From Balanoglossus misakiensis (Eukaryota > Hemichordata): DNA of 64,000 nucleotides. This document shows, piece after piece, positions 13,555-24,600 of this stretch. The position numbers and the translations under genes were made by a program. A model generated the notes under the pieces. That model was not told the origin of the DNA, ran no database searches, and saw nothing but the letters and a program-made list of their open reading frames with translations. Within the stretch, counting starts at the first letter, position 1; each line of letters opens with the position of its first letter. Location of the stretch: NCBI GenBank assembly GCA_040954595.2, contig CM082576.2, positions 6,510,001 to 6,574,000 of the forward strand, given 5' to 3'.

Positions 13555-14418
13555 CTCAACCTTCGTGAAAACGTTGCATTTATTTTACTTGTCATGAAGG
13601 GATCAGTGACTTTTATCGTGTACCAAACCAAAGTGACCGGACACCCGCACTGCGAAGCCTTGTGTTGGTTTGTTGAAGTACCCAGCTACATTCGTTGTCA
13701 TTCCGATCACATCCTGCATATCTGCATATAGGCTATTGAAGTGTGAACCCTATACACGCAGTGCACTGCAGTAGATATGCGATGACTTCATCGCGCGTCA
13801 TTATCGGTCAGCACTTTGAAAAGCAAACGAATAAGCCCTTTGACCCTTGGATATACGCCCGATAAACACATTTAATATAGCTTTGTTCCCATGGGACAAA
13901 GTCTTTAGAGGTTTTAAGATGTGGTTCTTATAGCTGAAGTGCCCGTATGTCTGTAGGCCTAATTCTTTTGAGTTGGCTTGTAAGATAAGGCACCGTACCG
14001 TCACACATCATTTGCGAACCAATCCAATGTGGTCGACTCGTGGATATTTTGTTATGGATGCTGTTATCGGGACCACTTTACCTGTATATACAATGAGATA
14101 TATGCCTATTTCTCTGTATAAGATTTGACGCTTCTCAGACAAACTTCAGTCTATGACTGATTAATTTCCTACATACTTTTCAAGAATATTATCAGCAGGA
14201 GAAATGTGACAATTAGGCTATTTTTATTTTGTATTCCCAGAACCATTACTCGTCTAGTTGCGAAATGAGGAAAATATCAAGAGTTCCAGTTTTGATTTCC
14301 AGCTTTGCTTTAATTTGACTCCTGCAATCGGAGGTGACTATGTCATCAAAGATGACAGAATAACCCAGTCTTAAATTTATCCACTTTGGAACCAAGGCAG
14401 TTTGAGGCGGCATCGACA
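13555..14418. other. divergent promoter region between ARV1 and peptidase-like gene
   Basis: Start codons at 13554 (-) and 14419 (+) are about 860 bases apart, so both promoters must lie here. I saw no TATA box in an obvious position, no repeat and no RNA gene. Confidence 0.5.
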
Positions 14419-16888
14419 ATGGAGTCGCTGTCTATCGGGGTGTATCTCGTCCTTTTTGGGCCAATCGGAGTTTTTGGCGGTACCGCCGACTTCGATCTGT
14501 CGCTTCTGTCCTGGGAATCGCAAGACGAACTTCTAGAACTTGAACAGAGGGGGCTTTCTAACTTCACAGGTAGGCTCTCGCTGTGAGGACTCACGATTGA
14601 AACTTCGGTGTATGCGTGTTACAAAAGACAACATCCCGTTCTATCATTTGAATAGTCTTACTGGTATACCATGCGAACGCCCATGCACTCAAAACTAAAA
14701 GCAACGTCACCGCCCAGGAGATCTCAGTTTGCCATGGTAAACCGTAGCTAATTTTCCATAGGTGGCCGTATACATTTAAGCAGAAGTACCCATACAAGCT
14801 TGGTAGCCATGTTGACATTCACATTTCATGCCTGGAAGCACTTCTCCTCCACACACGCAAAATCATATTCACTTTTGGAAGATCTGTCGTTTATTTCAGC
14901 CCAGCCTCGCCCAATCTATCGGAAAGACCTCCCGGATGACTACGTCGCCTACTGGGAAATTGAGGTCAACGCTTCCGAATATGTCACCATAGCTTCTGGT
15001 GCAAAGACGGGAGACTATCGACTAACCCAAGAAGGTCCACTGCCGAGTCCGACTACTCTGTTGGACGACAACGCGAAATTGGTGGAATCCAGCTGCACGC
15101 GCTATTACATGTTGTCTCCAGATGGGCAGATGTTCTGCGAAGATGAGAAAGGAAGGATAGTCGCCACTTCATCGGACGGATTACTTGGCAACGGAATTTT
15201 TGAACAGGTAGTTTATGCTTTCTGTTAAAGTGAAGGCTATAATGCTTACAAATGTTAAATGACGGAGAGACAGTACAGACAGACACACAGAGAGAATACT
15301 GATTCTTTTTATCAGTCCTCTCCTCTCTCCTCCCTCCCTTCCCCTTTCTCTGCCCCCTCTCTATGTTAAATGTTTCTAGCAAGCCACTCACTGGCAAACC
15401 ATTTCTTCGTTGTTTCCACAGAGTGCAAGACGCAAGAAATTCAAGCTGCAGATAACGATAGAGGAGCAGCTCGACGAACTACAAGAAGATTGGGACAAGC
15501 GACGCGTGAAGGTTGAACAGTCTGTCGTCTGGTCGTCAGCAACTGAGATTAAGAAGACGCCTGCACATAGACTCGGGCGAAATGACGTCGAGGTTTTCCA
15601 CGGCGAGAGTTTCGTCGAACAAGCCATCTCACCGGGTCAGTAAGCATACCTTGCCAGTTTGTGTTTGCAAAATCAAGCAGATTGCAAAAACGAAATATTT
15701 TTAAAGGGTTAACGATATGAAGACAGATCAAGACAATGCTCACATAATACGAACAAAACTAGCACTGTAATGAACCAAAAGTGTATATTGTTTATTTATT
15801 TAGGAGAAAAGGTGAAAATTGCGCTGAGCAGTTTGACATCTGTAGTCAGGATCAAAGTCCTTCCCTTCAATGTAAACATGACGAAGTCTGACTTGAGAAA
15901 TTGGCAGGAAAGATTATGCAGAGTGCTCAACGACATTTGTGACACGGACACTCCAGAAATCGTCAACCTTGAGTTGTTAAACATCGACCAAGCGGGACGT
16001 CGGATACTCTCGCTTGAAATGCACGACGATCTTGAGTATGTCAGGAAGACGTTAGAAGACAAGGAGATTGGTTTTCACGTTGAAGCAGACGTTGATGACG
16101 ACGACGCTGTGGTTGTGAGGAGGTTTGGATTTGATCTGACGGTCGCCGGTCGCCCCAAACGTCACACGGAGAGCGAGTCCTGGTCGAGTTGGGTCTACAG
16201 TTCGATCAAAGATGAAAATCTGTTCCCCGACTACTGGCAGCATACGGTTGACGACAAGTGCTACAGCGGGTGCGGCCCGGTGGCCTGGGCCATGGTTTTC
16301 GGCTACTACGATCGCCTAGCTCACACATCCACTCCCCACGGATTCCAGAGGTCGCTCTGGCGGTGTGACGACGGAGGGACCGCGGGCAGCGATGACTGCG
16401 TCGCCCCGGCAACTTTAGACGACCAGGCCCGCGTGTACATCGAAGCTCTCCGAGAGGAACTCGGCACGTTCTGCCTCGGGGAGTCCGGCGCAACGACGCA
16501 GATGAACATGGACTTGGTGGAGGGGTTTTACTGCGACCGCCAGGGGGACTCCGCTCGCATAACCACCGTGCAGACAGGTGGCCTCCACGGGTTCCTCGGC
16601 ATGTACACCGACCAAGTGGCCAATCTGGTCGTCAATGCCCTGGAGGAGGCGAAGTTGCCGGTGGTCGTCGGCTATCGTATCGGCGGCAGTGTCGTCCGTC
16701 AACACTACGCCGTCGCCACGAAGCTGCGTCGCCGCTCTCGCCGTTACCGCCACTGCTTCCTGTGGTTGTGTGAGGACTGGAAGACGGAATGGGACAACGA
16801 CATCTATATCCATTTCGGCGGGACCAATGGATACGGCAATGGATGGCGCGCTTGTGAAGCATTTTTCAGTGGCGTAGCTTATCCCTAG
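14419..16888 (+). CDS. secreted protein with C-terminal papain-fold (C39/C10-like) cysteine peptidase domain
   Basis: Exons 14419-14569, 14900-15207, 15422-15635 and 15804-16888 total 1758 bases, or 585 residues. The chosen ATG opens a signal peptide (MESLSIGVYLVLFGPIGVFG). The next part, residues about 51-350, is unrecognised and may be a propeptide or accessory region. The C-terminal domain has CYSGCGPVAWAMVFGYYDR with candidate nucleophile C381 (C377 is an alternative). It then has QHYAVA with candidate H525, and WDNDIYIHFGG with N556 or D557 as possible third residue. The Cys-His-Asn/Asp order and the CGPxA helix start fit clan CA peptidases, closest in style to bacterial C39-like and C10-like proteins. 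The last exon is long and much richer in GC than its surroundings. The exon 3 donor (GTCAGT) is weak but is the only one keeping frame. Substrate and role are unknown; the active-site assignment is inference. Confidence 0.78.
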
Positions 16889-17081
16889 TCTTGAAATTTG
16901 AAGCTACTTTATTGCCAGAATCGTTAGATTAATATGATTTGTATTTTTTGTATCTTTTTCATTTTATTTGGGTAATTTATTTTTTTCTTCTCTCTATGTC
17001 GAAGTTATCTCAAGCTATTGCAAGTGTCTCTTAAAACAAAAGTGTGCAGCTGCGTAATTTTCAATTTCTTTCTTTCCAATG
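16889..17081. other. tail-to-tail junction between two genes
   Basis: Only 193 bases separate the peptidase-like stop (16888, +) from the stop of the convergent unknown gene (17084-17082, -). AATAAA for the - strand lies at 16908-16913, with more copies near 16962 and 16977. No good AATAAA is seen for the + gene before 17.5 kb, so their 3'UTRs probably overlap. Confidence 0.6.
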
Positions 17082-18645
17082 TTATGTATTGTAGAAGACA
17101 AAATCCAACAGTTGACTTCGGTGATCGTTCTCCGAGGGACAAACCGTTTCCTCCTGAAGCCACCCGTGTAAGAATCGAAGGTGTACTTTCAGGTAGTCAA
17201 TTTCCATCCTGTGTTCGTCCCTAGCTCGTGGCCGAATCTCTCCCCATAGATGTTTCGCTGCCGAGAAAACAGTCTTTGCATTGTCAACCAGTTTTGCCTG
17301 TGAGGTAGATTGAATTAGAAGTTATATTTTTTCAACCAGTTTAGCTTGATATAAAGGACACCAATCGAAGGAAACGTCAAGGAAAGGTCGATAATGGAAA
17401 ATATAATAGAACAACATAGAAAAACTGTTCAGTTGTGAACATATTTGGGCGTTACGAAGTGAAAATGTCCATTTTGTCTCGAAGATGCATTTTACATTAT
17501 AGATAGATTAGTTTGATTTTACAATAAATTACCTGTAAAAATTCCCTTGTTTTGATAAGCATCTGACGAACTTCCTCCAACTTTTCCTCCATATTGACGT
17601 CATTAATGACGTTTTTCTTGTCAGTTTTGAAATACGATTGCTTTAGAAACAGTAATCTCGTCAGATCGTCTTGGTGTTCATTCCACAACCTGCTCCCGGG
17701 TTCGATGCGATAGAGTCGAACGCAGAACTGGCGACCGGTGCAGTTCAAAACCACGGTTTTGGTGTACGTCGCCGGCAGTGGGGCTCTTTTCGTGGCGTTT
17801 GGAAGGAGGGCGACGTCTCTCTTCAGCAGAACGTCGGTGTGCGTCTCGTTTACTGCTTCCTTGTGCGTCGCCCGTCGCACGTCCAACCACTGGAGTTCTT
17901 CGGTCCGGCCAGCGAAAATGTAGAACCCCCAAGAACATCCTCGCTCGCGTATCAGATACGCCAGTCTGATCATGTCAAGTCGCAGGGATCTCACATCAGG
18001 CTCATAGCCAGAGCTGGTTTTGTTCATCATGATCGCCGTGATTATCTTCACTTTTTTGCCGGTCAAGCGTTTGCAGAGTGCAATGTCAATCTTCGGACGC
18101 ACCGGGATACGCCCATACCTGTTGTACCGCAGTTTGGAATGACTGTATTCCAGAAGAACCTGGTTTAGACTTATTCCCCTCGAGGACATGACGTAAGTCA
18201 TGACGTCATAAAGTCTGCCCTGGAGGAATTTCTTGTCTTTGAGTAACTCTCTCTTTCCAGTCACAATATCGTCGGCCAACATACCGTGGAACGACGCGCA
18301 CGTTTCTCTCAGTAGAGTTTCGCTGCATTTGTAGTCCTCCCCAAAGGCCTTATCTGCCGAGCCTTGAAGTACGTGTATCGTCCCATCGGTTTCATAATCT
18401 AATTTTCCGTCTTCCAGACTTTGAACGCTCCTCCTTGGTTTGACGCAGTCGTCAGTTGCAGGTTCGGTTTTGTCTCTACCTGCAGAGAGACATTGTTGCT
18501 TTTCCGACCGTGATCCAGACTCAAGTTTGTTGTCGTCGTGATCGTCCAGCTCATGTCCGTTGACAATATCAGAACCAATGCTAAGTCCATCGATTGTCAC
18601 GTCATCATCAGTACTATAACCTGCTTCGGACATACCAAATGACAA
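17082..18645 (-). CDS. unknown protein, paralogue B of a tandem pair
   Basis: Two exons: 18645-17533 (371 codons, phase 0) and 17297-17082 (71 codons plus stop), giving 442 residues. The donor is CAG|GTAATT and the acceptor CCTCACAG. The second exon is too short to stand out as an open frame. It is supported by its fit to the same phase-0 intron as paralogue A and by KxVxxAKxxFSAAKHL-type helical sequence where A has a similar helical segment. The N-terminal 100 residues are acidic and low-complexity. The core, about 105-371, aligns with A over its full length. Its best block is GCSWGFYIFAGR (236-247), followed by E-L and the D-x-RR pair. There is no signal peptide or membrane segment, so it is likely intracellular. 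I do not recognise the family and propose no function. Confidence 0.82.
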
Positions 18646-19310
18646 TATATAAACTGTTGTGGAATATTGCAGACAGCCTAAAGGGAACCCCAGCGAAGAA
18701 CGTGCTCAAATTATACCGGTCCAAACTGAACAGGTCAAACTCTCACAATCGATCACCGGTGTTTTGTCTTATATATCGATTACATTACCTAAGTTGAAAG
18801 TTGAATACTCTGAATCGACCTGTGAGGTCAATTAGTTATCTGTGTGTCGAATTAGTGAAAGAAATCCTGTTTTTAGCACATGGAGCTTAGAAGCCGGTAG
18901 GTCGGGCGGACTGATGGACGGAGCCCAATGCATAAGTCTTCGTCGATCGCGGGGCTAACGAATGACGGCTTAGTCGAACATACTTTATGAGGTAAAGTTC
19001 GACGTCTAATAACTGTAAAACTAATTATGCTTGTTATGAATATTAGACATTTATTAAATAGATCTACCCGTATTCTTAAAAACTACATGACGTTCTTGTA
19101 TTTAAAAAAAAGAGAAAACAAAACTTTTCAGCTGCAAACGATTATAATGATTTTCATATCTAAAAGACAGGGATTACAGATAACATAGTCACGATGAAAC
19201 AACGCGTTCATGATTTATTCCTTTCTTTGGCACATAACGTCGTAATCTACCCATCTGTACGACGAACTTGAATCATTAATATCCCAGCAGGTTCAGGCAA
19301 GTTTCAGGCT
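18646..19310. other. spacer between paralogues B and A
   Basis: This stretch holds the promoter side of B and the 3' flank of A, both on the - strand. AATAAA for A lies at 19219-19214 on the - strand, about 92 bases past its stop. Nothing else was recognised. Confidence 0.5.
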
Positions 19311-20669
19311 CTACTCCGCGGTGAAGTCCTCGTCTGTATAGCTAGAAGTTTCCGTCGTTTCGTAAAGCGATTCCAGATCCTCAGAATCTTCTGACGAATC
19401 GTCGTCGTATTCTCGGTCGACTTTGGGTTGCGTGGACTTCAGCTTGACGATTCTTTCTTTAAGATGCATGAATTGTCCCTGCAGGAACTCGGCGTCTGCC
19501 TTCTCCGTCTTGTCCAATTTCTTGACGCTGAGAAGTTCCAGGAACAAAATTCTTATGCCAGAAAGTGTCGCCAACGTACGGTTCAGCAGACCAGCCTATA
19601 GTGAAAATGAAATGTATAACATGGGGTTTATGAGAACATGGACAGTTCCACTATTGGTGGTACTCCCATGTCTCAGTCAGTCAGTCTATACGTTTCTATG
19701 GAAATAACACAAAAAGTGAAACCGCAACTTGGTCGAGTCTCCCCCCCCCCCACTCCCCTTCTCTCTGACTGAAAAGTTCGGATACTTATTTACCTCGAAA
19801 TGATAACGAGCCCTTTTAATCTGCATCCGCAGATCTTCCAACTGTTGTTTTGCATCCCAGCTGCCGATAATCCCCGGACTCTTGACAGCAAAATGAATGC
19901 CGAAAAAGTGATCAAGTCTTTCAAAGTCCGGCTTCTTCAGATCGTCGACCTCCTCGCCAAACTCGATCCGGTAACCCCTCACGCACAGTTCGGGCGTCAC
20001 CTGGTTCTGCACGACCGTTTTGACGCAGAACGACGGCAGGGGTTTGCCGAGTTGCGGGACACATTGCAGGTGTTTGTTCAAGAAGAACTCCAGACTTGCT
20101 TCCTCCTGGCTCATGGTGATGGGCAGCCTCCTGAGATCCCACGACTTGAGGTCTTCCATTCGGCCAGCCCAGATGTAGAACGCCCACCTGCATCCCTCCA
20201 CTCGGGCCAAGAAAGCCAGCCTTGCCATGTCCACTCCGTAACCTCTTTCATCGTCGGGCTCGTTCGAGCCGTCCACGTTTCTCACCATAACCGCCGTGAT
20301 ATCTGCTATGTCGGGCTGGGTGGGAACATGCTTACGCAACATGATATCGACCACGGGGCGCACTATTGTCGACCCTTTCAAATGCACCAACTTCTTACTG
20401 TGGAAATTCTTGATGATTTCGCCATCTTGAAAGCCGTTTCTTGCCGCCATGCCGCAGAAAGTATCGAAAGCCTGCTTCAGCAGGTACCCCTTTTCTTCCA
20501 GCACCCTCCCTTTTAACTGCTGCACAGACAGTCTTGTGTGGAGCTCGACACAAGTCTGGCGGATGACTTCGTGATTCCACCGGTACGACTCGGCGTCTTC
20601 ATCTTCATAGTCGCCGTTTTCCGTAGACGCAATACTTTCGACGTCGTTCAAAGCACCCGACGCGAACAT
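19311..20669 (-). CDS. unknown protein, paralogue A of a tandem pair
   Basis: Two exons: 20669-19794 (292 codons, phase 0) and 19595-19311 (94 codons plus stop), giving 386 residues. Splice sites are GAG|GTAAAT and CACTATAG|G. The core, about 28-292, matches paralogue B, best at GCRWAFYIWAGR (159-170) followed by MEDL and WDLRR. Shared features include a D-x-A/I-R-L-A-x-L helix just before this motif and a T-K/V-T-V-V strand after it. The second exon is helical with many Lys/Leu, then ends in a strongly acidic Asp/Glu/Ser/Thr tail that B lacks. No signal peptide or membrane segment is seen. The family is not recognised. The shared intron position shows the pair arose by duplication of an already split gene. 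Confidence 0.85.
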
Positions 20670-21649
20670 CTTTGACCGTGGGGCCTTCTAATATTCCAAC
20701 ATACGACAAACGCGGTGTCTATCTTCACGATTTGATCACCTAGGTAGCCAGTTACGCCTCTGAAAGGACAACGTGACAAACCCGCTTTTTGGTGGTTTAA
20801 GTTTTTTCTCGGCATATTACAAAAACGTGGAAAATCAATAACCCTGGTGTGGTGGTTCTTTTAAGTATTTATTTAGCCCGAAAATAGCAACGGACAAAGA
20901 TGATAGACCAATTATTGTGTGGTGCCTAATCGAACGTTTTGGGTTTTTCATGACTTTGCAGGATTATTTATTAAGCCGAAATCGTAAAATTATAAAGCGT
21001 TCTCACGGTCGCGCAACTTGTAGTACAACAATGTGTACAATTCAAGGTAAATGCACAAATTGGTCACACAATAAAAGTTACTAAACAAATTAGGGCCGAT
21101 ATGGATTACCAAAGTCTTTCTGACAACCTACAACCGGGTATCATATGCCTGGTTTGTGCACCATATTAGTTTGTTACTTGTCCTGTCCGATTTTCATTGT
21201 GATAAACGATTTTACACCACGAACCCTGAATATATCTGGTAAATGTTTTGAGGAAAAGTTCTCGTGCAACAAGCAGCAAATTATACAATGAACGTTTACA
21301 CAATTAAAAAAAAAGTATAACACTTTTTAGGCAGTGAAGTACACTTAGTATTTATATCACAGTCTCTTGGAAACGCCTTTTCTGCTGATGTACATGCATT
21401 CACTTTTTTGTTTCCCTTGAACTTTGACGTAGATCCTGGTTTTCTCAAATAGTTTTCGAGTTTGAAATAATTGGTTGGCTCTTTATTAGTGGCGCCTGGT
21501 TTTTAAATTAAGCGTTTTCACCCCGATTCAAGCTAGTTGGGGAATTTTTCGTGTACGTTGACAAGTAAAAGACAGGTCAGACTCCCTTTCCATTCGATTC
21601 CAGAGAGTTCGTGAATTTTATTTGTTGAGTTAAGGGGTCATATCTCAAC
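20670..21649. other. head-to-head promoter region between paralogue A and FNTB
   Basis: About 980 bases lie between the start codons of paralogue A (-) and FNTB (+). No coding exon, repeat or RNA gene was recognised. The FNTB start sits in CAACATGGCGCTG, a YY1/TISU-like context. Confidence 0.5.
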
Positions 21650-24600
21650 ATGGCGCTGTGCCCGAGGTGTGTGAACGATCTTGAAAAACTGCAGGAGGAA
21701 CGTTTTGTCGCCGATGGAGTGCCGACCTTGAGTTCAATCGAACAGGTGAGTCGCGGCTTTATTCTGAAAATGAAAATGACAAGCCTGTTTGTGCCGTGAC
21801 CTCGGGGTCCTTCTTAAGCAGACCCAAATACTTGAGTGGTCCGTGGTCGGGCACATGAAATGAATGACTAAGTCAAACATGGCATTGATATATTATAACG
21901 GACGCTGATCATAACATAATCGATGAACTGTCGACCGTTTATATAATTAGTACATTGAGTATTCAACTGTAACCCAACGGTGATTTTTATTTTTATTTTG
22001 CTGTACACGACGACCTTCAGAGATATATGAACTGGTTGCCCATTCTAATTTTATGCTATGCGTCCCATGCATGATATGCACTTCATTACTGAGTAATGGA
22101 GACATCACAAGGAAAAAATCAAAACCCACTGGAAAACATTTATTTTTTGTAATTTTCAAACATTTACTGTTTTAGTACGCTATTGTAGCGAGTACAGTGA
22201 TATCACGTGTGTGTCGTCCACATCCATGACACAGTGTGTCAAAGGTCAACACTGTCGGGGTCAATAGATTGCACTTGATACATTAACCCATTTATGAACA
22301 ATCCAGTGACTCAGAAAATGAAAGAAACATTTCACATGTGTAAATTTCTTGTTTTCATGTGCAGGAGAGGGTGGAAGCATCAGTATCTGAGCTGTACGAG
22401 AAGTTTAACAGTTATTCAGATGTACATGCTGAGTAAGTAGACCAGTTGTTGGAATTGGCCGGTGATAAAACTTTAAGCCCTTGTTCAGTTCATGGAGAGA
22501 CTGTGTCCAGTTCAGTTCCATCTTTTGTCAATTATTTATTTATTTAAAAATCCACAAGTGGTTTTGATATTTTCTCTACATCCATTCATTTATTTTCACA
22601 GTCCAATCCTCGACAAGAAGAAACATATACAATACTTGCTAAAAGGTTTAAAGAATCTCACCGAGTCGTACGAATGTTTGGACGCCAGCAGACCCTGGCT
22701 GTGTTACTGGATCTTGCACAGTCTGTACTTGCTTGGAGAACAGATATCGGAAGATCAAGCTTCGAGGTAATTTCTTGTTCACAATTATCAGAGACAGTAA
22801 AATTCCCTTTGCGTATTGTCCAGGGATTTTAGCAGTGAAACTTCCTGGCGGCTAATTTGTTGTTTACTATTTCTCTAAACAGTGTGGCTCAATTTATCAA
22901 AAGATGTCAAGATCCAAATGGTGGATTTGCAGGTAATGATTTTTCAAAAGTACGTTAGAAATAATTCGTATATTATAATTATTACTGGTCCCCTTTTTCA
23001 TTCTGAATCATGATGCCACTTGCAAGAACAGAAATTGATTGATGACATCTTCTGTTTTGTGCAGGTGGGCCTGGCCAAGTAGCTCATCTTGCCCCGACAT
23101 ACGCAGCAGTCAATGCACTGTGTACGCTTGGAACTCAGGAAGCTTATGATGTCATAGACAGGTAGGATCATAATGTGTTTGTCATGATCTCTCATGAGTT
23201 GGCAATTGTTTGTTACAGCATTTACATGATGTTGTGTTGTCTTTCTTTCTCAGACCAAAATTACATCAATTTCTGATGAAAATGAGAACTCCAGAGGGCG
23301 CTTTCACAATGCATGAAGGTGGAGAAATAGACATCAGGTGAGGAAACTTCGTTTTTATCTTTTGATCTTTTGGGATGTATTGTTAGTGGTGTAGTCCACC
23401 GACTTATTTTCTGCAACAACATCTGAAATGTTAATAACTGTACGTACTAATTAAAAGAAGTATTGCCACACGACTTTTGAGGCTTTGTGATGACTGAGTG
23501 TGGCAAACTCTATGGATGAAAAAAACTGACCATGAACTTTGTTGTTTCTCACACAGAGGTGCATACTGTGCATCAGTAGCAGCACAGCTGGCAAATGTAG
23601 CAACTCCAAAAATGTTTGATGGAACACCTGAGTGGATTATCAGGTATTTCAGTTAGGACTGTTTTCACTGTTTTAATTGCGATTATTTTGATTGAAAATC
23701 TTGCTGTGCTGTGTTGTTGTCATGGTGATGGATGATGTTAAAGTTAGCCAGTCATAGTCAAGGGCACACACGCTGATGAGATAGCTACTAATGTAAGGTG
23801 AGAGACAAAATGGAGGTATTAATAGCCATGTGATTTTATTTTTGTTCTTTTAGCTGTCAAACATACGAAGGTGGATTTTCTGGTTACCCAGGATTAGAAG
23901 CTCACGGTGGCTATTCCTTCTGTGGTTTTGCAGCGCTAGTTATCTTGGGACATGACAGACTATGCGACACCAAGAGTCTCCTGGTAAGCCTTGATTTGAA
24001 AGAACAGTTTCTTCATATCTTGAGCTGGTAAAGTTCTGATGTGGATAGAAGTTGTTACACAGGCTTTATGAGAGGGTGGCGGTTCTGTGAATAACACATT
24101 TTGGATGTTACTGTACTGGTATCTTGAAATGAGGATTCATTGTTGAGTGAAAACTAACAGCATTTCGACTGAATGCTACAAGATAGATTTTTTTCCTGCA
24201 TGAAACATTGATCGATCTCTTCGTCTGCTTCCAGAGATGGACGGTGAACCGGCAGATGCGGTTCGAGGGTGGTTTCCAAGGCCGCACCAATAAACTGGTG
24301 GATGGGTGTTACTCTTTCTGGCAAGGCGGTGTTCTGCCGCTCCTTCACAGGGTGCTCAGTGTTCAAGGTGACCATGCACTGAGCGGGGAAAAGTGGATGT
24401 TCGATCACGGTATGTGTGATTCATGTGATGCCAAATGGGACATCTAGTGCTTAGTCAGACATATTTCTGTGTATTAAGGACACCTCTCTATTAAGGACAG
24501 ATTTTCTGTTCCCAGTAGTGTCCTTAATAGACAGGTTTCACTGTATTTGGTTTAGAGTGTGGTATTTATCTAGCAATTTTTAAGCGAGAGAAAAACGGGG

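Noticed and set aside
14346-14594. Reverse-strand Ser/Arg-rich frame
   Set aside because: It lies antisense to the first exon of the peptidase-like gene, which has a signal peptide, an ATG and an in-phase donor.
16206-16862. Several long frames opposite or offset to the peptidase exon
   Set aside because: GC-rich coding DNA has few stops in all frames; only the frame with CGPVAW and in-phase splicing is credible.
17671-18168. 165-codon forward frame inside paralogue B
   Set aside because: Antisense shadow of a conserved core that matches paralogue A on the other strand.
19800-20516. 238-codon forward frame inside paralogue A
   Set aside because: Antisense shadow of the A core; lacks similarity and regulatory context.
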